Origin: Terriglobus roseus
Lineage (GTDB): Bacteria > Acidobacteriota > Terriglobia > Terriglobales > Acidobacteriaceae
NCBI RefSeq assembly: GCF_900102185.1
Contig: NZ_LT629690.1
Coordinates: 186,001 to 250,000 of the forward strand
Direction of reading: 5' to 3'
DNA length: 64,000 nucleotides
Part shown: positions 26,556 to 38,834 of the stretch, piece after piece
How the letters are laid out: each line of letters begins with the position of its first letter
How positions within the stretch are numbered: position 1 is the first letter of the stretch
Made by a program: the position numbers and the translations under genes
The notes under the pieces: model-generated
Database searches by the model: none
Seen by the model: the letters and a program-made list of their open reading frames with translations, nothing else
What the model was told of the DNA's origin: nothing

Positions 26556-28136
26556 TTACACGACGGTGGTCTGTGGCGAGTCCTTTTTCACCTGCGCGTT
26601 GGTTTTAAAGTATTCGATAAACGTCTGCGGATCCACGGGTTTGCCAAAAAGCCAACCTTGACCACAGGCCACTCCGCGTTCCCGAAGATACTGCGCCTGC
26701 TCCTCTCGTTCAACGCCTTCCGCGACGATCATCAGGTGTAGTTCATTCGCCATTTCAATGATGTAAGGGATAACGCGCCCCGAGGCGGAGTCTGATCCAA
26801 TGGCGTCTACGAACGATTTATCGATCTTCAGAACATCAAGCGGCAGAGAGTGCAGTACAGAGAGGCTTGAATAGCCGGTGCCGAAGTCATCCACGGCGAT
26901 GGTGTGTCCGCTGGTGCGGGCCTGGGTGAGTGAGTTACGCGCCATATCCGGATGGATGAAGACGCGTTCGGTCGTCTCCAGCCAGATACGGTCTGGATCG
27001 ATGCCATTGGTCTGGAGCAGACTTAGCAGGAAGGGAAGCGGCCGACCGGTTTCGGCATCGCGGGCGCAGAGGTTGATGGAGACATGGCAACCGGAGTCGG
27101 CCTGCAGCAGCTCCCGCATATCTTCCACCACGCGCTCCATGATGATGTCCGTGATGGCGCAGATCAGTCCGCTTTGTTCTGCCAGCGGGATGAACATATT
27201 CGGCGCTATCATGCTGCCGTCCGGACGTTTCCAGCGGGCGAGCGCTTCTGCACCCACGCAACGACCGGTATTCAGCTCCACGATGGGCTGATAATGCGCG
27301 ACGAACTCGCGCTTGCGTACTGCAATCTCAAGCTCCGCCAGCGGAGATAGACGGCGGCGAAGCGCCCAGAAAACAGCCACCAGAATCAGACCACCGAGAA
27401 GGAATCCCAGAGGTAGAAGAACGTTGCGCTCACGTCTGAAGTCATTTTCCGCGTAGCTGTGCTTCTCTATGGCGACTGCGATCCAGTCGGGCGTCCGGTA
27501 GCTGGAGTAAATCAGATCGTGCGATTCGCCAGAACCGGGTTGCGCAAGAGCCTGCTTCAGCAGTGCAGGATCAGGATTGTTCAGTGTGGAGATGACCTGG
27601 CCTTTTCCATTCGCCAAGGCAAGTGACATTTCGTTGTCGACCAGTACATCCACCATGAACGCGGGATCGACCATCACGTTGTGATCGCCGTATTCCAGAC
27701 CGACGGCAAAGTTTCCGTGGCTCACCTTTGGGCGCACATGCATGTGCACGCCAATGCCGTCCGTGGTGGAGTAGTTCGCCAGGCGACGAGGAATGGCGGT
27801 GTCGACGATGCCCCAGGAGGTGCAGGCGAGGTGATCGCCTTGATAGAAGCCCATCTCGCCCACTGTGCGGTGGGACATCACGTTGAACCGCATGGCCGCA
27901 ATGTGATCGGGAGAGCAGTCGCGGAAGCCTTGGCGATCAATCTCCTTGAGCGCGCCGGTGGCGTCCTGCATCGTTTTCTGGGTTCGCTCGATGGTCCACT
28001 GCGCATATTCCGTCAGATGACGCTGCTCTGCCTGTACGGAACGCGCACGGCTGATGAAATACAGCGTGACCGGCGGCACAGAGGCAGCAGCGCAGGCAAA
28101 CAGGACCGCTCCGGTAATGAGCTTCCAACGACTCAA
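26556..28136 (-). CDS. CSS-motif sensor / EAL c-di-GMP phosphodiesterase
   Basis: The 526-residue protein has a membrane helix (about 5-28), a periplasmic CSS domain with Cys-Ser at 74-75 and Cys-Thr-Ser at 105-107, a second helix (about 240-260) and a cytoplasmic EAL domain. The EAL active site looks complete: EAL at 297-299, Glu in 'ETTE' (387-390), DDFGTGYS at 416-423, 'LKID' lysine 437, and Glu in 'VAEGVE'. It should therefore hydrolyse c-di-GMP, with the redox state of the periplasmic cysteines as a likely signal. The start is TTG with TAGG upstream. Confidence 0.87.
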   Translation of the reverse strand: MSRWKLITGAVLFACAAASVPPVTLYFISRARSVQAEQRHLTEYAQWTIERTQKTMQDATGALKEIDRQGFRDCSPDHIAAMRFNVMSHRTVGEMGFYQGDHLACTSWGIVDTAIPRRLANYSTTDGIGVHMHVRPKVSHGNFAVGLEYGDHNVMVDPAFMVDVLVDNEMSLALANGKGQVISTLNNPDPALLKQALAQPGSGESHDLIYSSYRTPDWIAVAIEKHSYAENDFRRERNVLLPLGFLLGGLILVAVFWALRRRLSPLAELEIAVRKREFVAHYQPIVELNTGRCVGAEALARWKRPDGSMIAPNMFIPLAEQSGLICAITDIIMERVVEDMRELLQADSGCHVSINLCARDAETGRPLPFLLSLLQTNGIDPDRIWLETTERVFIHPDMARNSLTQARTSGHTIAVDDFGTGYSSLSVLHSLPLDVLKIDKSFVDAIGSDSASGRVIPYIIEMANELHLMIVAEGVEREEQAQYLRERGVACGQGWLFGKPVDPQTFIEYFKTNAQVKKDSPQTTVV

Positions 28137-28191
28137 TAAGGCCTATCCGAGATAAGGGAAGTAGCTCGAGAGTTATCCCGTTGGGCGATGT

Positions 28192-28211
28192 ATATCACGC
28201 CCGTGTGATAT
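28192..28211. promoter_or_regulatory. Inverted repeat, possible operator of the EAL gene
   Basis: ATATCAC and GTGATAT form a perfect 7-bp inverted repeat with a six-base centre, 56 bases upstream of the EAL gene start. It has the size and symmetry of a dimeric regulator site. No -35/-10 pair could be fixed next to it. Confidence 0.35.
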
Positions 28212-28243
28212 CAGAGACGACTTTCGCGAAGGCGTGACCAACA

Positions 28244-28288
28244 AACAACAATGTGCATGAACTTTGTCCGCTCATGCGCACTGTTGTT
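28244..28288 (-). terminator. Terminator of the S9 peptidase gene
   Basis: A 17-bp stem with one mismatch (28244-28260 with 28272-28288) and an 11-base loop. On the minus strand it is followed by TGTTTGTTGG and lies 18 bases past the peptidase stop. Confidence 0.7.
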
Positions 28289-28305
28289 TCCGTATTTCAG
28301 GGAGG

Positions 28306-30390
28306 TTACTTCATGTTGTCTTCAAACCACGCAATCGTGCGGGCTGTGCGGTCCTGTGTGTGTAGCGGATTGGAGAAGCCGTGGCCTTCGTTGGGATAGA
28401 CCACAAGCTCAGTCTTCTTTCCGAGAGCCTTCAGCGCGTGCCACATCTCGTAGCTTTGCGGCGCGGGGCATTCACCATCGCGATCACCCACAAGGATGAG
28501 CTCTGGCGTCTCCACGTTCTTGATGAAGTTGATAGCGGAGGATTTTGCGTAAGCTTCGGGTGCGTCATAGACGCTTGCGCCGAAGAACGGAACCATCCAT
28601 TGGTCGATGGAGTTTTCACCGTAGTAGCTCTGCCAGTTGCTGATGCCTGCACCGGCAACCGCAGCGCGGAAGCGATGCGTCTGCGTGATGGCGAACATGC
28701 TCATGAAGCCGCCGTAGCTCCATCCAGTAAGGCCCAGGCGATGGTTGTCGACGGAGTACTGCTTCTCCACTGTGTCGATGCCCTTCAGGATGTCGCGAAG
28801 ATCGCCGTAACCAAAGTCTTTACGATTGGCTTGCACGAACGCTTCACCCTGACCGAACGAGCCGCGCGGATTTGCCGTGAAGTAGAAGTAGCCAAGATGC
28901 GCGTAGAGTCCGGCTCCCGCACCGCCGAAGGACGGGCCAACCTGCGCCGAAGGTCCACCGTGAACGCTGACGATCATGGGGTACTTCTTCGCCGGGTCAT
29001 AGTTCTCAGGCAGCGTGAGCCATCCCTGTACGTGGTAGCCCTCGTTGTCCCATTCCATGGAGAGGGTCTTTGTAGTGGGCTTGGTCGCGTTGGCGTTCAG
29101 GTGCGTAACGGCATTGGCTCCGTGCGTGGTGCCGATGTAAACCTCAGGTGCCTGCTCCGGACCTGCAGAAACGAATGCAGCGATCTTCGCCGTGGTTGAG
29201 AAAGAGAAGGATGCAGCAGCGCGACCACTGGCAACGGATTGCGGCGCGGTCCAAAGCTGAAGGACCTCGGTCTTGTTGGTGCCGAGGACGCCCAGGTGCG
29301 TTTTGCCGGACTGATAGGCCGAAAACAGAATGTGGTCAGGGTCAGCCCATCCTAGGTAAACAGGTGTGTCCTTACGACCGGGTGTCAGGTTCTGCAAGCC
29401 GCTGCCGTCGGCACTCATCAGGTAGATGTCGCCACCGGTGGAGCCCTGGTCAGACATCAGGCCACCGATGAACGCGATGTTCTTACCGTCTGGCGAGTAG
29501 CGGGGCACTGCGATTTGCAGGCCGTGGAGCGAGCCGCCTGCTGTGACCGGGTTCAGGATGGATTTAGCAGCGTCGGGTTGGCCAGTGGGCGCGGTGTACA
29601 TCTGCGCAATCCACCATGTGTTTTCGCCCGGAGGATTCGAGGCGATGAAGGCGATGTGCTTTGCGTCGGGTGCCCAGTCGAACTCGTAAGCGTGCAGAGT
29701 CTTTGGCGTGAGAATGCTCAGGTTGCCGGTGTGTGCGTCTGCTGCAGCCGCCCACTGAATCTCCACACCATCCTGACCAACGATGCCTGCCGGTGGCTTC
29801 ATGGCGGCGAGAGCGCCTGCTGAGCGCGTCGCGTTCTCTACATAAAGAAAGGCGATGGACGAGCCATCAGGAGCCCATGTGGGCGAGGTGAGCGTGCCCT
29901 TGATGTGGGTGAGTTGCTTCACGGCTCCATCTGCGGCGCGGAGCCAGAGTTGTGGCTGTCCGTCAGCGCAGGTGGCTACGAAGGCAAGCGTCTGTCCATT
30001 GGGAGACCAACGCGGAGCGCTGCTAGAGCAGCCTTCGCCAGCGGTGATGGCTGGCTCTGTTGGGCTGGGAGCGAGCGCTTCGCTGATGTGAAGCTGCATA
30101 CCGCTGCGTCCACGACCGTTGCGACCGCCGCCTGCTGCGGTGGGTTCCGATGCGACCAGCCATGCAAGCTTCTTGCCGTCAGGAGAGAGTTCCACTGCGC
30201 CGATCTGTCGGACAGGCGTACCGCTGCGCTGCGACTGTTCATATTCGGCGATGCGCGGATCGGGATGGTCGAAGAACTTCATCTCCGGCGTGAAGACGTT
30301 GGTCGTCTCGCTACCGGGGCGCTGGGCTGTAGCAGAGAGAAAAAGACTGGTGGCGGCAAGGGCCGCGGTGGCAAACAATCTGGTGCGCAT
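28306..30390 (-). CDS. S9 family prolyl oligopeptidase-like peptidase
   Basis: A 694-residue exported protein: signal peptide (MRTRLFATAALAATSLFLSA), an N-terminal beta-propeller built of WD40-like repeats ('LSPDGKKLAWLV', 'RWSPNGQTLAFVA', 'RYSPDGKNIAFIG'), and a C-terminal alpha/beta hydrolase. The catalytic residues are Ser in 'GWSYGGFMS', Asp in 'LVGDRDGECP' and His in 'NEGHGF'. It is probably a periplasmic dipeptidyl- or acyl-aminoacyl-peptidase that releases short N-terminal peptides. It is monocistronic and divergent from the LssY_C gene. Confidence 0.88.
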   Translation of the reverse strand: MRTRLFATAALAATSLFLSATAQRPGSETTNVFTPEMKFFDHPDPRIAEYEQSQRSGTPVRQIGAVELSPDGKKLAWLVASEPTAAGGGRNGRGRSGMQLHISEALAPSPTEPAITAGEGCSSSAPRWSPNGQTLAFVATCADGQPQLWLRAADGAVKQLTHIKGTLTSPTWAPDGSSIAFLYVENATRSAGALAAMKPPAGIVGQDGVEIQWAAAADAHTGNLSILTPKTLHAYEFDWAPDAKHIAFIASNPPGENTWWIAQMYTAPTGQPDAAKSILNPVTAGGSLHGLQIAVPRYSPDGKNIAFIGGLMSDQGSTGGDIYLMSADGSGLQNLTPGRKDTPVYLGWADPDHILFSAYQSGKTHLGVLGTNKTEVLQLWTAPQSVASGRAAASFSFSTTAKIAAFVSAGPEQAPEVYIGTTHGANAVTHLNANATKPTTKTLSMEWDNEGYHVQGWLTLPENYDPAKKYPMIVSVHGGPSAQVGPSFGGAGAGLYAHLGYFYFTANPRGSFGQGEAFVQANRKDFGYGDLRDILKGIDTVEKQYSVDNHRLGLTGWSYGGFMSMFAITQTHRFRAAVAGAGISNWQSYYGENSIDQWMVPFFGASVYDAPEAYAKSSAINFIKNVETPELILVGDRDGECPAPQSYEMWHALKALGKKTELVVYPNEGHGFSNPLHTQDRTARTIAWFEDNMK

Positions 30391-30484
30391 GGAAAGAAGG
30401 CTAGCAGAGAGTGCGGCTGTATTTGCAGCGGGAATGATGCCTCACACCAAACTGGCATGGGCTTCGAAACGCAGGGCGGTTAAG

Positions 30485-32890
30485 ATGGCACCGTCAACAC
30501 AAAAATCTAAGAGCGATGGGGCAGAGCAGTTGAGTACGCTCGTGTTTGCGGTTCGCCGCGTGGTGGAATTGAGCGCTTTGGCGCTGTTATGCAATGGTGC
30601 GGTGGCACAGGTGGTGCTGCCAGAAAAGACCGCGCTTGAGATCCGGCTGACGGAGCGTGTGGCCACGCATACGTCAAAGGAAGGCTCGCCTGTGCGAGCG
30701 ATCCTCGCCGCGCCCGTGCTGCAGGACGACAAGGTGGTGCTGCCGTTGGGCAGCAAGGTGGAAGGCCGCGTCGTTCATCTGAACAGTGTGGGACTTGGCC
30801 TGCGGCACGAGACCTCATCCATTGGCCTGGCGATGGAACGGATTGTTCTGCCGGATGGAACCGTGGTGCCCATCACTGCACAGGTGGCGCAGATTGAAAA
30901 TTCGCGCGAAGTGGTGCAGAAGAACGGACGCATCTCCGGCGTGCGATCGACCGGGACGTTGAGTCATAAGGCTTCGGGTGCGGCGGGAACGCTGGCGTTA
31001 AGCAATCCGATCGCGCTGATATTTATCACGGCATCGTCCGCGTCGTTGCTGCGCTTCTCTGATCCTGAGATCTCGCTACCGGCCAACACGGAATTAATTC
31101 TGCAGACGACGGCTCCCATGCAGGTGGGAGTTGGCGCTGATCCGGGAGTCACCCCAGTAGCGCAGGATGATGCTGCCACGACGAAACTGCAGGCAATGAT
31201 TCGCAAGCAACCGTTCCGCACGATGACGTCGCCAAAGCCTGTGCCGTCCGACATGACGAACCTTATGCTGATCGGCAAAGCCGATGCGATACACCGCGCC
31301 TTCGAGGCCGCAGGATGGATGCAGGTGGATGACCTGACGGCGACGTCAACCTATCAGACGATCCGTTCCATCTCTGAGGAGGACGCGTATCACCGGGCCC
31401 CGATGTCCTTGCTGACACTGGATGGCCAGAAGCCCACGTATGCATTGGCGAAGACGCTCGATACCTTCTCCAAGCGGCATCATCTGCGCGTATTTGCTAC
31501 CAACGATCAATGGGACGGCGAGCAAGTGTGGGTCTCTTCGTCGACGCAGGATATTGGCATTGGATTTTCCGCGGACCAGAAGACGTTCATCCATCAAATC
31601 GACCACAACATTGACCACGAGCGCACGAAGGTCGTGAATGATCTGATGCTGACCGGCTGTGTCACCGGGTTGAATCTGGTGGCAAGGCCGTGGCTGCCGG
31701 AGCATCCGAAGAACGGCACTGGCGAAGAGATTGTGACGGACGGTCGGATCGCCGTGATCAAGCTGAATGATTGCGCAGCCCCGCTCAATGTTCCGTCAAA
31801 AAATCAGACGGCAGAGCTTCCGGTGCATCCCAATGTCGCTACTAAGGCGACACGCCAGACCACGTTGACGTTGCGAAACATGTTGCTGCGCGACAATCTT
31901 GCGGTAACCGCGTATGGCGGCATAAAGCAGGGGTTGGGGTTGAAGCATCCGAAGCCGCCCGAGCAGCCTATTCCGACGGAATCTGTAATCGACATGGATC
32001 GGTATGCCATCGGGGAGTCGGACACTGCGGCTCCTGAGGCGAGTCCGCAGCAACCCATCAAGCCAGGGCTTCCCGTAGGCACTCTCGCTGTAACCAAATC
32101 GGGGCTGCCGCGCTATACGGTGGAGCTCGGAGTTCACAGCGGATATGCCGGATACTCCAGCGGCAATGGCGGCTCAGTGGGCTACGTGTTCCTGCCAGAC
32201 AATCTCAACGATCCCGTCTACATCACGGCTCTGGGGAACGAACATTTTGCAGGATGGAATCTTGGCGGATCGGTGACTCTGAACACGCGCGAGCACTTCT
32301 CGCATGAGTTCACGTTTGACTACAACCGAACTCCGTTTCAGGTGCAGTTTGTGGATCTGAATCTGGCCACTGGGCCGGATGAAACCGACCCGGTAACAGA
32401 AGCGGACTTTGGGTTTGAGGAGTCGATACTCTCAACCACAGAGTTCGGGTACAACCTGCAGTACCACCTGAAGCGACGGGATTCGCGCTGGCGACCCTAC
32501 GTATTTGCCGGACCTTCTGTGCGGTTGATGCACCTGACAGATGCGCCAATCACCAAGGCGTCGCCATGGTTCAAACTGGGCCTCAGCACGGTGGGTATCC
32601 TGACCGCCGCTTGGAAATATGGCACTACACCGCCGCTCGAGGGTGGCGGCGTCTTCCAGATGGGCCTGCAATACGGTGGCGGCGTGAAGTACCGGGTGTC
32701 GCGGCGGGTATTGGTGCGGGCTGACTATAAGGAGACGCTGACTGGTCAGCCGGATTTCTGGTCAAAGTCGAAGAACGATATCTTCGATCCGAACGAACTG
32801 CCGGGCTACACCCTGGAAATCATTGGCCCCTTTACGGAGGGAGTCATGCGCCAGCAGCGGGCTACGATGGGCGTTTCCTTCGTCTTCTAG
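30485..32890 (+). CDS. Large LssY_C domain protein with C-terminal barrel-like region
   Basis: An 801-residue protein with four parts. First comes a likely signal anchor (to about 42). Second is a module (about 43-145, 'LPEKTALEIRLTERVA...VLPLGSKVEGRV') like the one in the BON lipoprotein. Third is an LssY C-terminal domain (about 257-420, 'LMLIGKADAIHRAFEAAGWMQ', 'WVSSSTQDIGIGFS' in pieces). Last is a C-terminal beta-rich region (about 555-801) ending in 'MGVSFVF', like an outer-membrane barrel with a terminal Phe. The function is unknown. The frame extends far upstream, but that part is a shadow of the divergent peptidase; ATG 30485 has AGGGCGG upstream. Confidence 0.72.
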   Translation: MAPSTQKSKSDGAEQLSTLVFAVRRVVELSALALLCNGAVAQVVLPEKTALEIRLTERVATHTSKEGSPVRAILAAPVLQDDKVVLPLGSKVEGRVVHLNSVGLGLRHETSSIGLAMERIVLPDGTVVPITAQVAQIENSREVVQKNGRISGVRSTGTLSHKASGAAGTLALSNPIALIFITASSASLLRFSDPEISLPANTELILQTTAPMQVGVGADPGVTPVAQDDAATTKLQAMIRKQPFRTMTSPKPVPSDMTNLMLIGKADAIHRAFEAAGWMQVDDLTATSTYQTIRSISEEDAYHRAPMSLLTLDGQKPTYALAKTLDTFSKRHHLRVFATNDQWDGEQVWVSSSTQDIGIGFSADQKTFIHQIDHNIDHERTKVVNDLMLTGCVTGLNLVARPWLPEHPKNGTGEEIVTDGRIAVIKLNDCAAPLNVPSKNQTAELPVHPNVATKATRQTTLTLRNMLLRDNLAVTAYGGIKQGLGLKHPKPPEQPIPTESVIDMDRYAIGESDTAAPEASPQQPIKPGLPVGTLAVTKSGLPRYTVELGVHSGYAGYSSGNGGSVGYVFLPDNLNDPVYITALGNEHFAGWNLGGSVTLNTREHFSHEFTFDYNRTPFQVQFVDLNLATGPDETDPVTEADFGFEESILSTTEFGYNLQYHLKRRDSRWRPYVFAGPSVRLMHLTDAPITKASPWFKLGLSTVGILTAAWKYGTTPPLEGGGVFQMGLQYGGGVKYRVSRRVLVRADYKETLTGQPDFWSKSKNDIFDPNELPGYTLEIIGPFTEGVMRQQRATMGVSFVF

Positions 32891-32912
32891 GCGGGCCTGG
32901 GCGTGGTTTTGA

Positions 32913-32941
32913 TTGACGCCCGGTACCGTTCTTGGTACAGT
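32913..32941 (+). promoter_or_regulatory. Promoter of the str operon
   Basis: TTGACG (32913-32918) and TACAGT (32936-32941) are spaced by 17 bases, predicting a start near 32948 and a leader of about 165 bases before rpsL. This is one of the best sigma-70-type promoters in the window. Confidence 0.75.
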
Positions 32942-32947
32942 GGAAGG

Positions 32948-33113
32948 GTTCCGAGGTTTCCCGCCCGTGGTGCGTCTTGACGTGCCGGTGGGTGGGAGGG
33001 GATCGCAGGTGCCATGCGCCGCGGCTCGTCATGAGAAAGCCTGATTGCCTTCCGGCGGTTGGTGCAGACACCCAAAGTTCAGAAGTCAAGTTAAGCAGTT
33101 TCAGGGAGTTATC
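32948..33113 (+). promoter_or_regulatory. Leader of the str operon
   Basis: About 165 transcribed bases precede rpsL. Complementary G/C blocks (CCCGCCC near 32960 and GGTGGGTGGGAGGGG near 32988-33002) could form a hairpin. No reading frame of note was seen. A regulatory role is an inference from length alone. Confidence 0.35.
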
Positions 33114-33497
33114 GTGCCTACGTTTCATCAGCTTGTGAAGAAGGGCCGCACTGCGCCGAACTATAAGACGGCCAGCCCGGCATTGCAGGGATCGCCGCAG
33201 CGCCGCGGTGTGTGCACTCGTGTATACACCCAGACGCCGAAGAAGCCGAACTCGGCTCTCCGTAAGGTTGCGCGTGTTCGCCTGACCAACGGAATCGAAG
33301 TTACCTCGTACATCCCGGGTGAAGGTCACAACCTTCAGGAGCACTCGATCGTGCTTATCCGTGGTGGCCGTGTGAAGGATCTGCCGGGTGTGCGTTACCA
33401 CATCGTTCGCGGAACGCTGGACAGCGTTGGCGTGGCGAAGCGTACGCAGAGCCGCAGCAAGTACGGCGCGAAGCGTCCGAAGCAGGCAGCAAAGTAA
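33114..33497 (+). CDS. rpsL: Ribosomal protein S12
   Basis: The 127-residue protein matches S12 end to end: '[12 protein letters not shown]', '[17 protein letters not shown]' and '[13 protein letters not shown]'. Lys43 and Lys88, the sites where streptomycin-resistance changes occur, are unchanged. S12 sits in the decoding centre of the 30S subunit. The start is GTG, with GGGAG seven bases before; upstream in-frame codons give residues foreign to S12. It is the first gene of the str operon. Confidence 0.97.
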   Translation: MPTFHQLVKKGRTAPNYKTASPALQGSPQRRGVCTRVYTQTPKKPNSALRKVARVRLTNGIEVTSYIPGEGHNLQEHSIVLIRGGRVKDLPGVRYHIVRGTLDSVGVAKRTQSRSKYGAKRPKQAAK

Positions 33498-33504
33498 TTA
33501 ACGA

Positions 33505-33525
33505 CCTGTCCGGGATACGGACAGG
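33505..33525 (+). repeat. Hairpin in the rpsL-rpsG spacer
   Basis: CCTGTCCG pairs with CGGACAGG around a five-base loop. In enterobacteria this spacer carries the S7 feedback site; whether this hairpin plays that part is unknown. Confidence 0.55.
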
Positions 33526-33583
33526 CCCAAGCCCAGATGCTTGAGAAGTCTACGGCGCTGGGGGAAGAAGAAAGAAGAGAAAG

Positions 33584-34057
33584 ATGCCACGTAAAGGTCA
33601 TATTGCAAAGCGCGAAGTAGCACCGGATCCGGTGTACTCGTCCACTCTGGTCACGAAGTTCGTTAACAGCATGATGTGGGGCGGCAAGAAGTCCACGGCG
33701 CAGAAGATTTTCTACGCGAGCATGACGAACCTGGAAGCCAAGGGCGGCGGAGACGACGCGCTGACGCTGTTCAAGAAGGCTGTTGAGAACGTGAAGCCCC
33801 TGCTGGAAGTGAAGAGCCGCCGTGTTGGTGGTGCGAACTACCAGGTGCCGATCGAAGTGAACCCGGAACGCCGCACCTCGTTGGCGATCCGCTGGCTGGT
33901 GAGCTATGCTCGCTCGCGCGGCGAGAAGGGCATGGTCGACAAGATGACGGCCGAGCTGCTGGATGCTGCGAATGGCCGTGGCGCTGCGATGAAGAAGAAG
34001 GAAGACGTGCACCGTATGGCCGAAGCGAACCGTGCCTTCGCGCACTATCGCTGGTAG
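33584..34057 (+). CDS. rpsG: Ribosomal protein S7
   Basis: The 157-residue S7 begins '[12 protein letters not shown]' and contains '[19 protein letters not shown]' and the C-terminal '[14 protein letters not shown]'. It nucleates assembly of the 30S head and lines the E site. A purine-rich site (GAAGAAAGAAGAGAAAG) precedes the ATG. It is second in the str operon. Confidence 0.97.
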   Translation: MPRKGHIAKREVAPDPVYSSTLVTKFVNSMMWGGKKSTAQKIFYASMTNLEAKGGGDDALTLFKKAVENVKPLLEVKSRRVGGANYQVPIEVNPERRTSLAIRWLVSYARSRGEKGMVDKMTAELLDAANGRGAAMKKKEDVHRMAEANRAFAHYRW

Positions 34058-34069
34058 TCACGTCGGGTT

Positions 34070-34089
34070 AACTTACTCCGCAGTAAGTT
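34070..34089 (+). repeat. Hairpin in the rpsG-fusA spacer, first
   Basis: AACTTACT pairs perfectly with AGTAAGTT around CCGC; three further pairs with one wobble extend the stem outward. Confidence 0.6.
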
Positions 34090-34131
34090 GACATGAAGTT
34101 GTAACAAGCACGAAATAACTTGGGACCCAGA

Positions 34132-34168
34132 TTCAGGAGTAAGTCAGGCGGGCTGGCTTACTCCTGAA
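34132..34168 (+). repeat. Hairpin in the rpsG-fusA spacer, second
   Basis: TTCAGGAGTAAG (34132-34143) pairs with CTTACTCCTGAA (34157-34168), a perfect 12-bp stem with a 13-base loop. There is no T tract, so it is not a classical terminator. Confidence 0.65.
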
Positions 34169-34216
34169 CCTGCGAAGGACAGCGGACGTCATAAGTTCCG
34201 CAGAAGAGACAAATAC

Positions 34217-36307
<2,091 letters not shown>

Positions 36308-36337
36308 GTCAGTCTTAGTTCTCAGTTTTAGTGGATT

Positions 36338-36367
36338 GGAAGGGCACGGCTTCGGCTGTGCCCTTCC
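36338..36367 (+). terminator. UUCG-capped hairpin between fusA and tuf
   Basis: A 13-bp stem with one G-T pair (36338-36350 with 36355-36367) is closed by a TTCG tetraloop. Only a short GTAAGTTT follows, so it may be a partial terminator or a processing or stabilising structure. Confidence 0.6.
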
Positions 36368-36444
36368 GTAAGTTTCACGAGGGATTTACCTCGACGAAGT
36401 AAGTTTCAAACTTTGCCCGCAGGGCATTAGGGAGCAAGAGAGCA

Positions 36445-37632
<1,188 letters not shown>

Positions 37633-37658
37633 ATCGGAACAACACAACAAGCAGTACC

Positions 37659-37688
37659 GCAGGGGCGAGCCATATGGCTCGCCCCTGC
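37659..37688 (+). terminator. Terminator at the end of the str operon
   Basis: A perfect 30-base palindrome centred on CCATATGG (GCAGGGGCGAGCC and its complement as arms) lies 27 bases after tuf. The T tract is poor (TGCTTGCCC), but the stem is very strong. Confidence 0.6.
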
Positions 37689-37841
37689 TGCTTGCCCTTG
37701 AGCCGCCATTTCCCGCATCGGGCGCTAGCACGATGCAATTTGTGACACAAGTGTTGCGCCGGGATCATCCAATTTGGCTTACTATGGGAGTCCTAGGGCT
37801 GAGTTGGTTAATTCTTCCTACGATTCCGGCGTCTCCGGAAC

Positions 37842-38630
37842 ATGGCGAAGAGAATCACCACACGTCGGCGCTGCGAATCGAACCCAGGAGCTTCTGTCGC
37901 TGTGCCACTGCGCTTCTCTTCGTTAAATCTCGGCCTTGTGTCCGCTCGTACAGTTACCGCTTTCGGCGTCCTTTTGGCGCTCGGCATGACCGCGCCTTCT
38001 GCCAGCGCGCGCAAGTTTGAAGTGCGCAAGCACCCGCGCATCCGCGCCGTGGCTCATGCTTTTGTGAATGCCACTCTGCCGGGTCTCGGACTGCTGCCCA
38101 TCGAGGGCGATGAAGTGACGACGCCTTCCGAAGGCCAGAAGTACGAATTGAAGTTTGCCCATCAGGGCGGCGAGATGATCGACGTGGTCTATCGCGTGGG
38201 CGACACCTATATCCCTGAAGCGCTGGACAAGCTCAACCACTTTCTCCGCGACAGTCACAACCAGGAAGTCACAACGTTTGACCCGCGCACCTTTGATGTT
38301 TTGCATACCGTCATGGCAAAGGTTGGCAAGGCCGGCGGCGTGATCAGCGTGCTTTCTGCGTATCGTTCGCAGGAAACGAATGATGCGCTGCGTGCCAGCG
38401 GGACGACCAATGCTGCGGAGCACTCGCAGCACATTGAAGCCAAGGCTGTAGACATGCGTGTGGAAGGTGTTCCCGCCGCGCGTCTGCGTGATGCTGCGTT
38501 ATCGCTGGACGCGGGCGGCGTCGGTTACTACCCCAAGAGCCAGTTTGTACACGTCGATACGGGCCCGGTCCGCAAGTGGACGTATTCTCCGCATGCTTCT
38601 GGACACAAGCGTCGGCGTAAGCGCGCTTAG
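37842..38630 (+). CDS. DUF882 / M15-type murein peptidase-like protein
   Basis: The 262-residue protein has a basic N terminus and a hydrophobic segment (about 33-55) that would export it, then a C-terminal DUF882 domain related to M15 peptidases: 'SAYRSQETND', 'HSQHIEAKAVDMRV' and 'GVGYYPKSQFVHVDTG' supply the His, Asp and His that bind zinc. Relatives such as YcbK act on peptidoglycan. Only a weak ribosome site precedes the ATG. It lies between tuf and rpsJ, an unusual place. Confidence 0.78.
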   Translation: MAKRITTRRRCESNPGASVAVPLRFSSLNLGLVSARTVTAFGVLLALGMTAPSASARKFEVRKHPRIRAVAHAFVNATLPGLGLLPIEGDEVTTPSEGQKYELKFAHQGGEMIDVVYRVGDTYIPEALDKLNHFLRDSHNQEVTTFDPRTFDVLHTVMAKVGKAGGVISVLSAYRSQETNDALRASGTTNAAEHSQHIEAKAVDMRVEGVPAARLRDAALSLDAGGVGYYPKSQFVHVDTGPVRKWTYSPHASGHKRRRKRA

Positions 38631-38652
38631 AGTCAAGATCATCAAGTCAGTG

Positions 38653-38679
38653 AAAGCCCGATCCTATGGATCGGGCTTT
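38653..38679 (+). terminator. Terminator of the DUF882 gene
   Basis: AAAGCCCGATCC pairs with GGATCGGGCTTT around TAT, followed by CTGTTTG. Confidence 0.82.
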
Positions 38680-38834
38680 CTGTTTGTAGATTCGCAAAGG
38701 TGAAACATCCCAATTCACCGTGAAGAATCGCCAGCGAATACATTCAGCAGTGCGAATGCGGATAGACTTCATGGTGCGTGCGCAACACGTATTTGGCATG
38801 TTGTGCGCGGATCTCTGGTAAGGACTTACCCCTC

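Noticed and set aside
30119-30484. N-terminal extension of the LssY_C open frame
   Set aside because: These codons lie antisense to the S9 peptidase start region. The ATG at 30485 has a ribosome site and begins a plausible signal sequence.
37875-37884. tRNA T-arm-like sequence on the minus strand (GGTTCGATTC)
   Set aside because: The flanking T stem is imperfect and no D arm, anticodon arm or acceptor stem could be drawn. The site lies in the 5' part of the DUF882 gene.
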